Below, one piece after another: positions 43,233-52,675 of a DNA stretch of 57,984 bases (positions are counted from its first letter, which is position 1; every line of letters begins with the position of its first letter). This stretch comes from Streptomyces iakyrus (lineage in GTDB: Bacteria; Actinomycetota; Actinomycetes; Streptomycetales; Streptomycetaceae): assembly GCF_000717055.1 (NCBI RefSeq), contig NZ_JNXI01000044.1, forward strand, positions 1-57,984, given 5' to 3'. The position numbers and the translations under genes are program-made. The notes below the pieces were generated by a model. The model had not been told where the DNA came from, did not search any database, and saw only the letters and a program-made list of their open reading frames with translations.

Positions 43233-43982
43233 ATGTGCGATTCCGTGGACGAGGTCAGCCGGGCCGTCCTGGCGAAGAACGACGGTCTGGCCGCGGGCCT
43301 GCGTGAGGCGCTGGCCCGGCGCGGTGTGAGCGTGGTCAACCTGCTGTCCAGCCCGGGCAGCGGCAAGACGGAACTGCTCGGGCGGGTGCTGGCCAGGGCG
43401 GTGGAGCGGAGCCTTCCGGTGGCCGCCCTCACGGCCGACCTGGCGACGGAGAACGACGCCGGCCGGCTGGCCCGCTCGGGCGCCCCGGTGAAGCAGCTGC
43501 TGACGGACGGCCTGTGCCATCTGGAGGCCCGGCAGCTGCGCGGCCACGTGGAGAGCTGGCTGCCCGAGGGCACGTCACTGCTGTTCGTGGAGAACGTCGG
43601 CAATCTCGTCTGCCCCGCGTCCTACGACCTCGGCGAGAGCCTGCGGGTCGTGCTGATGGCGGTGACGGAGGGCGAGGACAAGCCGCTGAAGTACCCCACA
43701 GCCTTCGGGTCCGCTCATCTGGTGGTGCTGACGAAGACCGATCTGGCCGGGCCGGCCGGGTTCGACGAGGCGGCCTTCGAGGCGAACGTCCAGCGGGTCA
43801 ACCCGGGGGTGGAGGTGCTCCGTTCCTGCGCCCGCACCGGCGCCGGCGTCGACGCCCTGCTGGAGCGCGTGCTGGCCGTCCGGGACGGAGCCCCTGTCCA
43901 CCGGCCGCCCCTGGCACCCCGCCCACACACCCACAGCCACACGGACACGCACGAGGGCGCCGAAGCCGGCCTCGTCCCATGA
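43233..43982 (+). CDS. hypB: Hydrogenase nickel incorporation GTPase HypB
   Basis: 249 aa. P-loop LLSSPGSGKTELL, switch region LTADLATENDAGRLA, KQLLTDGLCHLEARQL, LLFVENVGNLVCPASYDLGE, NKxD-like TKTDLAGP. The His-rich nickel-storage stretch is at the C-terminus here (HTHSHTDTH) rather than the N-terminus, where most family members carry it. It works with HypA to load nickel. GAGGAG precedes the ATG. Stop overlaps hypF by 4 bp. Confidence 0.94.
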   Translation: MCDSVDEVSRAVLAKNDGLAAGLREALARRGVSVVNLLSSPGSGKTELLGRVLARAVERSLPVAALTADLATENDAGRLARSGAPVKQLLTDGLCHLEARQLRGHVESWLPEGTSLLFVENVGNLVCPASYDLGESLRVVLMAVTEGEDKPLKYPTAFGSAHLVVLTKTDLAGPAGFDEAAFEANVQRVNPGVEVLRSCARTGAGVDALLERVLAVRDGAPVHRPPLAPRPHTHSHTDTHEGAEAGLVP

Positions 43983-46291
43983 CAGCGCCCGTCACCCGGG
44001 CCGTGCGCCGCCGCGTCACCGTGCGCGGCACCGTGCAGGGCGTGGGCTTCCGGCCCTTCGTGCACCGCCTCGCCACCGATCTCGCGCTCGCGGGCTTCGT
44101 GAGCAACACGGCGAGCGGTGTCCTCATCGAGGTGGAGGGCCCGCCGGACGGGGTCGGCACCTTCTGCGACCGGCTGGCCGAGGAGGCTCCGCCGCTGGCC
44201 TCCGTCACCGGTGTCGGGGTCGAGGAGCTTCCCGTCACCGGCGTCGACGGCACCTTCGCCATCCGCTCCACCGACCGCTCCCCGGGCAGCACCCTCCTCC
44301 CGCCCGACACGGCGGCCTGCGCCGACTGCCTGCGCGAACTGGGCGATCCGGCCGACCGCCGGCACCGGCACCCGTTCGTCACCTGCACCCACTGCGGCCC
44401 CCGTTTCACCATCGCCACGGGCATGCCGTACGACCGGGCGGTCACGACCATGTCCGGCTTCCCCATGTGCGGCGAGTGCGCCCGGGAGTACGGCGATCCC
44501 CTGGACCGGCGCTTCCACGCCCAGCCGGTGGCCTGCCCCGGCTGCGGCCCCCGGCTCCGTCTGGTGCCGGCGTCCGGGAGCGGGGTGCGCCCGGCGCGGG
44601 ACGCCGAGGCCCTGGCAGCGGCGCGGGCGCTGCTGGCGGCCGGGCGGATCGTCGCCGTGAAGGGCCTCGGCGGCTACCACCTGGCCTGTGACGCCACCGA
44701 CGCCCGGGCCGTCGCCACCCTGCGCTCCCGCAAGGCACGCGGCGGCAAGCCGTTCGCGGTGATGTGCGCGGACGTCGACGACGTACGCCGGATCGCCGAG
44801 GTCTCCGCGTCCGAGCTGGCCGTCCTCACCAGCGCCCGGCGCCCCATCGTCCTGGTGCGCCGGCGCCCGGAGGCGAACGGCCTCGCGCCCGGTGTCTGCC
44901 CCGGCAGTCCGCACCTCGGTGTGCTGCTGCCCTACACGCCCGTGCACACCCTGCTGTTCGGCCTGCCCGGCGACCCGCCCGGCCCACGCCTGCTGGTCAT
45001 GACGAGCGGCAACCGTTCCGGGGAGCCGATCGTCACGGACGACGACGAGGCGCTGACCCGGCTCGCCGGTCTCGCCGACGCCTGGCTCGCCCACGACCGG
45101 CCCATCGCCTCGCCCTGCGACGACTCCCTGCTGCGGGTGCGGCCCGACGGCACCGAGCAGGTGCTGCGCAGATCCCGGGGGTTCGTGCCCCGTCCGCTGC
45201 GACTGCCGGTCCCGGTGCGGCCCGCCCTCGCCGTAGGCGGCGACCTCAAGAACGCCCTGTGCCTCGGCGCGGGCGACCAGGCCTGGTTCGGGCCGCACAT
45301 CGGCGACATGGGCGATCTGGCCACTCTGGAGACGGCCCGGCGGGCGGACGCGCGGCTGCGTGGCCTGACCGGCGTGAGCCCCGAACTGGTCGCGGCGGAC
45401 CGGCACCCCGGGTACCACTCGACGCGGTGGGCCGGACGGCTGGCCGGACGCCCGCCCGTGCTGGTGCAGCACCACCACGCACACGTCGCCTCCGCGATGG
45501 CCGAGCACGGCTTCGACAGCACGACCCGGGTGATCGGTGTCGCCTTCGACGGCACGGGCTACGGCGACGACGGCACGGTCTGGGGCGGGGAAATCCTCCT
45601 CGCCGGCTACAGCGGCTACCGGCGCTACGCCCGCCTCTCCCCCGCCCCGCTGCCCGGCGGCGACGCGGGCGTCGCCAACCCCTGCCGGCTGGCCCTGGCC
45701 CGGCTGTGGGCGGCGGGGCTGCCGTGGGATGGGGACCTGCCGTGCGTGACCGCGTGCGTGCCGGACGAACGGGCCGTGCTCCGAAGACAGTTGACGAGCG
45801 GCCTGGCCTGTGTGCCGACCTCCAGCATGGGCCGCCTCTTCGACGCCGTGTCGTCGCTGGCCGGCCTGTGCCATCGCGCGGGGTACGAGGCGCAGGCCGC
45901 GCTGGAGCTGGAGGCGGCGGCCGCTTCGGCGTGGGGCGCCGACACGGCCGCGTACGCCTTTGCCGGCGGACTCGACCCGGCACCCGTGCTCGGCGCCCTG
46001 ATCACCGATCTGCGGCGCGGCACCCCGGCAGCCGTGCTCGCGGCCCGTTTCCACCGCGGCGTGGCCCGGGCGGTGGCGGAGGTCTGCCGCCGGGCACGTC
46101 AGGAGACCGGGCTGGCCACCGTCGCCCTCAGCGGCGGGGTGTTCGCCAACGCGCTGCTGGAGGAGGAGTGCGCGCGGCTGCTGACCGAAGACGGCTTCGC
46201 GGTGCTCCGGCACGGCGAGGTCCCGCCCAACGACGGCGGGCTGGCCCTCGGCCAGCTGGTGGTCGCGGCGCACCTACGACAGGAGGAGTGA
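43979..46291 (+). CDS. hypF: Carbamoyltransferase HypF
   Basis: 770 aa. Order: acylphosphatase domain (VRGTVQGVGFRPFVHRLATDL), two zinc fingers (ACADCLREL ... CTHCGPRFT; CGECAREY ... CPGCGPRL), YrdC-like domain (AVKGLGGYHLACDATD, LRSRKARGGKPFAVM), and Kae1-like carbamoyltransferase domain (VQHHHAHVASAMAEHG, VAFDGTGYGDDGTVWGGEILL, ALSGGVFANALLEE). It transfers carbamoyl from carbamoyl phosphate to the HypE C-terminal Cys, the source of the cyanide ligands. Confidence 0.95.
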   Translation: MTAPVTRAVRRRVTVRGTVQGVGFRPFVHRLATDLALAGFVSNTASGVLIEVEGPPDGVGTFCDRLAEEAPPLASVTGVGVEELPVTGVDGTFAIRSTDRSPGSTLLPPDTAACADCLRELGDPADRRHRHPFVTCTHCGPRFTIATGMPYDRAVTTMSGFPMCGECAREYGDPLDRRFHAQPVACPGCGPRLRLVPASGSGVRPARDAEALAAARALLAAGRIVAVKGLGGYHLACDATDARAVATLRSRKARGGKPFAVMCADVDDVRRIAEVSASELAVLTSARRPIVLVRRRPEANGLAPGVCPGSPHLGVLLPYTPVHTLLFGLPGDPPGPRLLVMTSGNRSGEPIVTDDDEALTRLAGLADAWLAHDRPIASPCDDSLLRVRPDGTEQVLRRSRGFVPRPLRLPVPVRPALAVGGDLKNALCLGAGDQAWFGPHIGDMGDLATLETARRADARLRGLTGVSPELVAADRHPGYHSTRWAGRLAGRPPVLVQHHHAHVASAMAEHGFDSTTRVIGVAFDGTGYGDDGTVWGGEILLAGYSGYRRYARLSPAPLPGGDAGVANPCRLALARLWAAGLPWDGDLPCVTACVPDERAVLRRQLTSGLACVPTSSMGRLFDAVSSLAGLCHRAGYEAQAALELEAAAASAWGADTAAYAFAGGLDPAPVLGALITDLRRGTPAAVLAARFHRGVARAVAEVCRRARQETGLATVALSGGVFANALLEEECARLLTEDGFAVLRHGEVPPNDGGLALGQLVVAAHLRQEE

Positions 46292-46294
46292 CCC

Positions 46295-46576
46295 ATGTGT
46301 TTGGCAGTGCCCGGCAAGGTCGTGTCCATCGACGACAGTACCGATCCGCTCACCGGGCTGATCGACTTCGGCGGCGTGCAGAAGCAGGCGTGCCTGGAGT
46401 ACGTGTCCGACGTGAAGGTGGGTGAGTACGTCATCGTGCACGTCGGCTTCGCGCTCCAGCGCCTGGACGAGGAGTCGGCCCTGGCCTCCCTGAAGCTGTT
46501 CGAGGAACTGGGCTTGCTGGAGGAGGAGTTCGGGGACGCCTGGGAGCAGGCGTCGAAGGAGGCGGGTACGGCGTGA
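46295..46576 (+). CDS. hypC: Hydrogenase assembly chaperone HypC
   Basis: 93 aa. N-terminal [12 protein letters not shown] with the essential Cys2, [14 protein letters not shown], and [20 protein letters not shown]. It carries the Fe(CN)2CO unit with HypD to the large subunit. GGAGG lies just before the ATG, which starts 4 bp after hypF. Stop overlaps hypD (GTGA). Confidence 0.96.
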   Translation: MCLAVPGKVVSIDDSTDPLTGLIDFGGVQKQACLEYVSDVKVGEYVIVHVGFALQRLDEESALASLKLFEELGLLEEEFGDAWEQASKEAGTA

Positions 46577-47721
46577 AGTACATCGACGAGTTCAACGACC
46601 CCCAGCTGGCGCGACGGCTGCTGGACGAGATCCGCGCCACCGCCACCCGGCCCTGGGCCCTGATGGAGGTGTGCGGCGGCCAGACCCACTCGATCATCCG
46701 GCACGGCATCGACCAACTCCTGCCCGAGCAGGTGGAGTTGATTCACGGGCCGGGCTGCCCGGTCTGTGTCACGCCGCTGGAGGTCATCGACAAGGCGCTG
46801 GAGATCGCCTCCCGGCCCGGGGTGATCTTCTGCTCCTTCGGTGACATGCTCCGGGTGCCGGGCACCGACCGCGACCTGTTCCGGGTCAAGGGCGAGGGCG
46901 GCGACGTACGGGTGGTGTACTCGCCGCTCGACGCCCTGGAGCTGGCCCGCGGCAACCCGGACCGGGAGGTGGTGTTCTTCGCGATCGGCTTCGAGACCAC
47001 CGCCCCGGCCAACGCGATGGCCGTGCACCAGGCGCGCCGGCTGGGCCTGTCCAACTTCAGCCTGCTGGTGTCGCACGTGCGGGTTCCCCCGGCCATCGAG
47101 GCGATCATGACGGCGCCCGAGTGCCGGGTGCAGGGCTTCCTCGCCGCCGGGCACGTGTGCAGCGTGATGGGGATGGCCGAGTACCCGGACCTGGCCGAGC
47201 GGTTCCGCGTGCCGATGGTGGTGACGGGCTTCGAGCCGCTGGACATCCTGGAGGGCATCCGCCGGGCGGTACGCCAGCTGGAGCGCGGTGAGCACCGGGT
47301 GGAGAACGCCTACCCGCGTGCGGTGCGCGAGGAGGGCAACCCGGCCGCGGTGCGCATGATCGAGGAGGTCTTCGAGGTCACCGACCGGAACTGGCGCGGC
47401 ATCGGGCCGATCCCGGCCAGCGGCTGGCGGCTGACCGACGCCTTCCGCGCGTACGACGCGGAGCACCGCTTCGACGTGAGCGGGATCCGTACCGAGGAGC
47501 CCGCCGAGTGCCGGGCCGGCGAGGTGCTCCAGGGTCTGATCAAGCCGACCGAGTGCGGCGCGTTCGGCACCACCTGCACCCCGCGCACCCCGCTCGGCGC
47601 GACCATGGTCTCCAGCGAGGGCGCCTGCGCGGCCTACTACCTGTACCGCCGGATGAACGCCGGGGCGCCGCAGGCCGGCGGTTCCGCGCAGGAGCAGGAG
47701 GAGGTGGCCCCCGTTGGCTGA
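46573..47721 (+). CDS. hypD: Hydrogenase Fe-ligand assembly scaffold HypD
   Basis: 382 aa. [4Fe-4S] scaffold protein on which the Fe(CN)2CO group is built. Signatures: [66 protein letters not shown], and C-terminal Cys cluster ([40 protein letters not shown]). GTG start at 46573 overlaps the hypC stop. Confidence 0.96.
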   Translation: MKYIDEFNDPQLARRLLDEIRATATRPWALMEVCGGQTHSIIRHGIDQLLPEQVELIHGPGCPVCVTPLEVIDKALEIASRPGVIFCSFGDMLRVPGTDRDLFRVKGEGGDVRVVYSPLDALELARGNPDREVVFFAIGFETTAPANAMAVHQARRLGLSNFSLLVSHVRVPPAIEAIMTAPECRVQGFLAAGHVCSVMGMAEYPDLAERFRVPMVVTGFEPLDILEGIRRAVRQLERGEHRVENAYPRAVREEGNPAAVRMIEEVFEVTDRNWRGIGPIPASGWRLTDAFRAYDAEHRFDVSGIRTEEPAECRAGEVLQGLIKPTECGAFGTTCTPRTPLGATMVSSEGACAAYYLYRRMNAGAPQAGGSAQEQEEVAPVG

Positions 47722-48784
47722 GCGAGGAGCCGGTGTGGTCGACCCGGCCAACTGGACCTGCCCCGCCCCGCTGCGCGACCAGGGGGTCGTGGTCATGGGG
47801 CACGGCGGAGGGGGCGCGCTGTCGGCGGAGCTGATGGAGCAGATCTTCACCCCCGCCTACGGCAACGCCACCCTGGCCGGGCTCGCCGACTCCGCCGTCC
47901 TCGAACTGGGCGGCGCGCGGCTGGCCTTCTCCACGGACTCGTACGTGGTCCGGCCGCTGTTCTTCCCGGGCGGCTGCCTGGGCGACCTCGCGGTCAACGG
48001 CACCGTCAACGATCTCGCGATGAGCGGCGCCGTGCCCGCGTACCTCTCGGCGGCCTTCGTCCTGGAGGAGGGCGTGGAGCTGACCGTGGTCGAGCGGATC
48101 GCGCGCTCGATGGGGGCGGCGGCCGAGGCCGCCGGGGTCACGATCGCCACGGGTGACACCAAGGTGGTGGAGTCCGGGCACGGCGACGGCGTGTACGTCA
48201 CCACCGCCGGGGTGGGGCTGGTACCAGCCGGGGTGGACATCCGGCCGCAGCGGGCCCGGCCCGGCGACGCGGTGATCGTCAGCGGCCCGATCGGACTGCA
48301 CGGCGTGGCGATCATGAGCGTCCGGGAGGGGCTGGAGTTCGGCGTGGAGGTCGCCAGCGACACCGCGCCGCTGGCGGGCCTGGTGGCGGCGATGCTGGCC
48401 GTCACCCCGGACGTTCACGTGCTGCGCGACCCCACCAGGGGCGGCCTGGGCGCGTCCCTCAACGAGATCGCACGGGCCTCCGGGACCGGCGTCCGGCTTC
48501 AGGAACGGGCGATCCCGGTACCGGACGCGGTGGCGAACGCCTGCGGGTTCCTCGGGCTCGACCCGCTCTACGTGGCCAACGAGGGGCGGCTGGTCGCCTT
48601 CGTGCCGCCGTCGGAGGCGGAGGAGGTGCTGGCGGCGATGCGGGCCCATCCGCAGGGTGCCGGGGCGACGCGGATCGGCGCGTGCGTCGCCGAGCACCCG
48701 GGGATGGTGGTGGTCGCCACCGGGCTCGGCGGTACGCGGGTGGTGGACCTGCCGCTCGGGGAGCAGCTGCCCCGCATCTGCTGA
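47714..48784 (+). CDS. hypE: Hydrogenase cyanide-ligand synthesis protein HypE
   Basis: 356 aa ATP-dependent dehydratase that turns HypE-thiocarboxamide into thiocyanate. [76 protein letters not shown]. It ends PRIC with the carbamoylated Cys as last residue. TTG at 47714 is chosen because GAGGTGG lies 6-7 nt upstream and it overlaps the hypD stop by 8 bp. Confidence 0.94.
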   Translation: MAERGAGVVDPANWTCPAPLRDQGVVVMGHGGGGALSAELMEQIFTPAYGNATLAGLADSAVLELGGARLAFSTDSYVVRPLFFPGGCLGDLAVNGTVNDLAMSGAVPAYLSAAFVLEEGVELTVVERIARSMGAAAEAAGVTIATGDTKVVESGHGDGVYVTTAGVGLVPAGVDIRPQRARPGDAVIVSGPIGLHGVAIMSVREGLEFGVEVASDTAPLAGLVAAMLAVTPDVHVLRDPTRGGLGASLNEIARASGTGVRLQERAIPVPDAVANACGFLGLDPLYVANEGRLVAFVPPSEAEEVLAAMRAHPQGAGATRIGACVAEHPGMVVVATGLGGTRVVDLPLGEQLPRIC

Positions 48785-48798
48785 CCCCGGAAAGGACG

Positions 48799-48830
48799 AA
48801 GGGCCCCGCCGGTGGATCGGCGGGGCCCTT
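48799..48830. terminator. Bidirectional terminator between convergent hydrogenase operons
   Basis: Perfect 13-bp stem AAGGGCCCCGCCG / CGGCGGGGCCCTT with a 6-nt loop, 14 bp after the hypE stop and 30 bp after the hypA stop on the other strand. It serves both convergent transcripts. Confidence 0.85.
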
Positions 48831-48859
48831 CCCTGTCCAGGCCGGTACGGGTTCGAAGT

Positions 48860-49210
48860 CTAGGCCGGTACCGGTTCGATCCCGGCGATCTCCAGTTCCC
48901 GGCCGCTGCGCAGGTCGCTGGAGGGCTGGTCGCAGCGCGGGCACCAGAAGAACGGGGGCATGCCCACCGGGAACTCCTCGGCGCACGGGCCGCACCAGGC
49001 CTGCGCGGGGATCTGCTCGACGACGAGCCGGGCCCCCGCCAGGGCGGTGCCGTCGCGGGCCACCTCGAAGGCGAAGTCCAGGGCGTCGGGGACGACGCCC
49101 GCCAGTTCGCCGACCCGGACGGTCACCTTCGAGACGGCGCCCGTCCCGTCCGCCCGGGCCAGTTCGTCGGCCCGCTCGATGATCGCGGTCGCGATCGACA
49201 GTTCGTGCAC
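48860..49210 (-). CDS. hypA: Hydrogenase nickel metallochaperone HypA
   Basis: 116 aa. N-terminal nickel site MHELSIATAII (His2, Glu3), and zinc site WCGPCAEEF ... WCPRCDQ. It hands nickel to the large subunit with HypB. Unlike hypBCDEFX it is on the minus strand, last gene of the structural operon, so HypA is made in proportion to the enzyme. Confidence 0.95.
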   Translation of the reverse strand: MHELSIATAIIERADELARADGTGAVSKVTVRVGELAGVVPDALDFAFEVARDGTALAGARLVVEQIPAQAWCGPCAEEFPVGMPPFFWCPRCDQPSSDLRSGRELEIAGIEPVPA

Positions 49211-49217
49211 GGCCGGC

Positions 49218-49409
49218 TCACGGGTAGCGGCGGCCGGCGCGGAATCCGCCGGCCATCCGCCAGAGCCGCGCCTCGCGCCTCAGGCTGGGCCATTCCCAGG
49301 CGAGCAGGGCCAGGGCCATACCGCCCACCAGGACGGCCTCGGCCTTCAGCACCCGCTGTCCGCTCGTTGCGCCCCGCCTGCGCGCGACGGGTCTGCGTAC
49401 TCGTTTCAT
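49218..49409 (-). CDS. Small single-helix membrane protein in hydrogenase operon
   Basis: 63 aa. A basic N-terminus (MKRVRRPVARRRG), one hydrophobic helix (AEAVLVGGMALALLAWEW), then a basic amphipathic tail (PSLRREARLWRMAGGFRAGRR). AGGGAG 8 nt before the ATG supports translation. It ends 7 bp before hypA. It resembles the small DUF6893-like proteins of Streptomyces. It could tether the otherwise soluble hydrogenase to the membrane; that role is speculative. Confidence 0.7.
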   Translation of the reverse strand: MKRVRRPVARRRGATSGQRVLKAEAVLVGGMALALLAWEWPSLRREARLWRMAGGFRAGRRYP

Positions 49410-49443
49410 CGCAGTGACTCCCTGCTCGTACTCATCACGGTGT

Positions 49444-49650
49444 TCATCCCGGCGAGATGTTCGGCATGGTCTCCGCGAGGGCGTCATGCCGCTTCCAGTG
49501 GATCCCCGTGGAGCGGCGCGCGTCGGCGGTGCCGTCCTCGTGGTGGCCCTTCTGCCGCTCACGCGGCCCCTTGTTGCCCTGGTGCATGCCGGTGACGTGC
49601 CCGGGGGTGTCGGGCTTCGCCTGGGGCCGGCCCACTCTGATGCTGCCCAT
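49444..49650 (-). CDS. Small hydrophilic protein of unknown function in hydrogenase operon
   Basis: 68 aa, rich in His, Gly, Pro and Lys (MGSIRVGRPQAKPD, HVTGMHQGNKGPRERQKGHH, STGIHWKRHDALAE). AAGGAG 8 nt before the ATG. It lies between DUF5947 and the 63-aa membrane protein on the same strand. Five His residues could bind metal, but no motif is recognised. Function unknown. Confidence 0.6.
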   Translation of the reverse strand: MGSIRVGRPQAKPDTPGHVTGMHQGNKGPRERQKGHHEDGTADARRSTGIHWKRHDALAETMPNISPG

Positions 49651-49692
49651 GGGATGCTCTCCTTCCTCGCCTCCGACCTGCGGAGTGCGTGG

Positions 49693-50289
49693 CTATGGCC
49701 GCTCGGTGAGGTCCTCGAAGAACTGCTCGACGGCCGGCCAGATCCGGCCGCCGCCGGACAGGCCGCGCCACTCCCGGCGTACGACGGCGATCATCCGGTA
49801 GCAGTCGTCGATCGGCACGATCCAGTGCTCGTCGAGGCCGTGCACGGTGTTCACCAGGAGGGCCTCCACGTCGGGTTCCACGGTTGCGAGCTGCGGACAC
49901 GTCAGGGCCAGTTCCTGCCAGGCCGCCGTGTCCACCTCCCACCGCATGGCTCCCGCGGGGCTCGGGCCCTCGGCGGTGACCGTGCCGTCCGCCCGGGGCA
50001 CGAAGAAGACCAGGCCGACGGGTACGCCCAGGACGGCCGTGTCGACCTTGGGCAGCCGGATCCTGCGCCGGGGCACGAGCCGGTACTGGCCGCCCCCCGC
50101 CGCCGCGTCGGCGAACAGCACCGAGCAGGGGCCGCAGGCGCAGCGCACCTCCTCCTGCCCGGTGTCGTACAGGTGGGCGTGCTCGTCGGCGACCGGCGCG
50201 GCGCACAGGTCGCACACCTCCGTCCGGGCCGCCGCGGTGCGGTCGGCCGAGGAGCGGATGAGGCGGGCCAGTGCCCCGTCGGTGGTCAC
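49693..50289 (-). CDS. DUF5947 family hydrogenase-associated protein
   Basis: 198 aa. N-terminal Cys pairs (EVCDLCAAPVADEHAHLYD ... RCACGPCSVLF) look like a zinc or rubredoxin-type site; the rest is alpha/beta (YRLVPRRRIRLPKVD, VGLVFFVPRAD, VEALLVNTVHGLDEHWIVPIDDCYRMIAVVRREWRG). Found with group 1h hydrogenases; function unknown. GTG start overlaps the NifU-like stop by 4 bp. Confidence 0.85.
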   Translation of the reverse strand: MTTDGALARLIRSSADRTAAARTEVCDLCAAPVADEHAHLYDTGQEEVRCACGPCSVLFADAAAGGGQYRLVPRRRIRLPKVDTAVLGVPVGLVFFVPRADGTVTAEGPSPAGAMRWEVDTAAWQELALTCPQLATVEPDVEALLVNTVHGLDEHWIVPIDDCYRMIAVVRREWRGLSGGGRIWPAVEQFFEDLTERP

Positions 50290-50837
50290 GGCGCGCCCCG
50301 GTGCGTCAGCGTGGTCAGCGGGACGAAGGCGGGGGCCGTCTCGGTCAGGGGCACCACCGCCGTCAGCTCGGGCGCCGCGGCGAGCACCGCCGCGCGGACG
50401 GCGTCGGTGACCTCGTCACCTCCGCCGCCGCAGCCGGACCCGCATCCGCCGCCGCCCGTGGTCAGACGCACCCGGGCGACCTGCCCTTCCACCCCGGCCC
50501 ACTCCACGTCGCCGCCGCGTTCCTGCACGGCGGGCCGCAGCCGTTCGACCGCGCGGGCCGCCCGGCGTTCGGCGGGCTCGGGGTGGATGTCGTGCAGCAC
50601 CAGCAGGTGCCCGAGCAGCTCGTCCTCGGCGAGGCGTTCGGCCACCCGCTCGTCCGCGTGGTCCATGACGCGCGCCAGGGCCTCGCCGTAGACCTCGGTC
50701 AGCAGGGCCACCGCCTCGGTCGCGGAGCGTGTCGTGGGGCCGGGCGCGGCTTCGAGGCCGTCGAGCAGCTCGTCGAGCCGGCCGAGGCGGGCCTCGACGT
50801 CCGGGTCCGCCAACCGTGCGCCGGCGGCCTCAGCCAT
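50286..50837 (-). CDS. NifU-like Fe-S protein of the hydrogenase operon
   Basis: 183 aa. N-terminal helical part (ADPDVEARLGRLDELLDGLEAAPGP, LVLHDIHPEPAERRAARAVERLRP) followed by a NifU C-terminal-like domain (GGDVEWAGVEGQVARVRLTTG, GCGSGCGGGGDEVTDAVRAAVLAAAPEL). The Cys pair is CGSGC (CxxxC) where NifU/NfuA have CxxC. A related Fe-S protein in mycobacterial high-affinity hydrogenase loci has been linked to electron transfer, so a cluster-delivery or electron-carrier role is likely. Overlaps hhyL by 8 bp. Confidence 0.85.
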   Translation of the reverse strand: MAEAAGARLADPDVEARLGRLDELLDGLEAAPGPTTRSATEAVALLTEVYGEALARVMDHADERVAERLAEDELLGHLLVLHDIHPEPAERRAARAVERLRPAVQERGGDVEWAGVEGQVARVRLTTGGGGCGSGCGGGGDEVTDAVRAAVLAAAPELTAVVPLTETAPAFVPLTTLTHRGAP

Positions 50838-52623
50838 GGTTCGCCCCGTACGTCGGCGAGTGCAGGGTGGTCAGCGTCTTGCCCTTGCCGACGTACATGT
50901 GCACACCGCACGGCAGACAGGGGTCGAAGCTGCGGACCGTGCGCATGATGTCGACGCCCTTGAAGTCGTCCGGCCCGTTCTCCTCGAAGATGGGCTGGCC
51001 CTGGACGGCGTCCTCGTACGGGCCGGGGGTGCCGTACATGTCGCGGGGGCTGGCGTTCCACGGCGTGGGCGGGTACGGGTGGTAGTTGGCGATCTTCTTG
51101 TCCTTGATCACCAGGTGATGGGAGAGGACGCCGCGCACGGCCTCGTGGAAGCCGCAGCCGATCGCCTCGTCGGGCACCTCGTAGTTCTCGAACACCTTGG
51201 TCTCGCCCGCGCGCACCATCCCCATGGCCTCTTCGAGGAATTGCAGGGCCATGGCGGCCGCGTAGGCGATGAAGTAGGGCCTGGCGCGGTCGCGTTCGAT
51301 GGTGTTGCTCCACTGCGGGATGCGCCACTCCAGGGTGGTCTCCGGCAGGGACTCGCCCTTGGGCAGGGAGATGCGCACGCTGTGACCGGTGGCCTTGACG
51401 TACGGGGTGTCGACCAGGCCGCTCAGCGCGGTCGACCACAGGCGGGCGAGGGGGCCGCCGCCGGTGTCCAGGGCCAGGTGGTCGCCGGTGCGCTGGTCGA
51501 ACCAGCGCGGGCTCATCACCCAGCTGTACTTGTCGTCGAAGTTGCGCTTCTGCGGCACCGGGACGGTCGTCTGGTTCCACGGGTGGCGCATGTCGACGGG
51601 GTTGCCCAGCGGGTCGTGCGTGACGAAGGGCGACTCGTTCACCCAGTCCTCGTAGTACGAGCTGCCGAGCATGATGCGCAGGCCGAGGTTGATGTCGACG
51701 AGGTTGTTGGTGACCAGTTCACCGTCGACGATGATGCCCGGGGTGACGTACATGTCCTTGCCCCAGGAGTTCATGTTCTCGTAGCGGTAGTCGACGGTCT
51801 GGGGGTTCTGGAAGGCGCCCCAGCAGCCCAGCAGAACGCGGCGGCGGCCGACCTCCTCGTAGCCGGGCAGCGCCTCGTAGAAGAAGTCGAAGACGTCGTC
51901 GTTCATGGCGACGGCCTTCTTCACAAAGTCGATGACCCGCATGAGGCGGCTGAGGTAGTCGGTGAAGACGGTCGGCTGCGGCATCGTGCCGACGCCGCCC
52001 GGGTACAGCGTGGAGGGGTGGACGTGCCGTCCCTCCATCAGGCAGAACATCTCGCGGGTGACCCGGCTGACCTTCAGGGCCTCCTTGTAGACCTCGCCCT
52101 CGAAGGGGTTGAAGGCCTTCATGATGTCGGCGATCGTCCGGTAGCCGTGGATCTCGCCGCGGGGCGCCTCGGTGCGTTCGGCGCGGGCCAGCACACCGGG
52201 GTTGGTGGCCTTGACCATGGCCTCGCAGAAGTCCACGAAGACCAGGTTGTCCTGGAAGATCGTGTGGTCGAACATGTACTCGGCGGCCTCGCCGAGGTTG
52301 ACGATGTGCTCGGCCAGCGGGGGCGGCTTGACGCCGTAGGCCATCTGCTGGGCGTAGTCGGAGCAGGTGGTGTGGTTGTCGCCGCAGATGCCGCAGATCC
52401 GGGACGTGATGAAGCCCGCGTCGCGCGGGTCCTTGCCCTTCATGAACACCGAGTAGCCCCGGAAGAGCGACGAGGTGCTGTGGCATTCGACGACTTCCCG
52501 GTTGGCGAAGTCGATCTTCGTGTAGATGCCCAGGTTCCCGATGATCCGGGTGATCGGGTCCCAGGACATGTCCACGAGCTGTGGCGGCTTGCGGTCCGTG
52601 GGCCGGGCCTCGGTGGTGGTCAT
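50830..52623 (-). CDS. hhyL: High-affinity group 1h [NiFe]-hydrogenase large subunit
   Basis: 597 aa. It carries the Ni-Fe active site: N-terminal L1 motif SRICGICGDNHTTC (C77, C80) and C-terminal L2 motif DPCLPCGVH (C569, C572, H575). The protease should cut after H575 and remove 22 residues (MYVGKGKTL to the end). The spacing and the CGICGDNH / CLPCGVH forms fit the actinobacterial high-affinity (formerly group 5) class that consumes H2 at atmospheric levels in starved cells and spores. It follows hhyS by 52 bp. Confidence 0.96.
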   Translation of the reverse strand: MTTTEARPTDRKPPQLVDMSWDPITRIIGNLGIYTKIDFANREVVECHSTSSLFRGYSVFMKGKDPRDAGFITSRICGICGDNHTTCSDYAQQMAYGVKPPPLAEHIVNLGEAAEYMFDHTIFQDNLVFVDFCEAMVKATNPGVLARAERTEAPRGEIHGYRTIADIMKAFNPFEGEVYKEALKVSRVTREMFCLMEGRHVHPSTLYPGGVGTMPQPTVFTDYLSRLMRVIDFVKKAVAMNDDVFDFFYEALPGYEEVGRRRVLLGCWGAFQNPQTVDYRYENMNSWGKDMYVTPGIIVDGELVTNNLVDINLGLRIMLGSSYYEDWVNESPFVTHDPLGNPVDMRHPWNQTTVPVPQKRNFDDKYSWVMSPRWFDQRTGDHLALDTGGGPLARLWSTALSGLVDTPYVKATGHSVRISLPKGESLPETTLEWRIPQWSNTIERDRARPYFIAYAAAMALQFLEEAMGMVRAGETKVFENYEVPDEAIGCGFHEAVRGVLSHHLVIKDKKIANYHPYPPTPWNASPRDMYGTPGPYEDAVQGQPIFEENGPDDFKGVDIMRTVRSFDPCLPCGVHMYVGKGKTLTTLHSPTYGANHG

Positions 52624-52675
52624 CTGCGGTACTGCCCCTCGCTGTCGGTGGTGGGTGGTGGGGTCGCGGGTGTCA

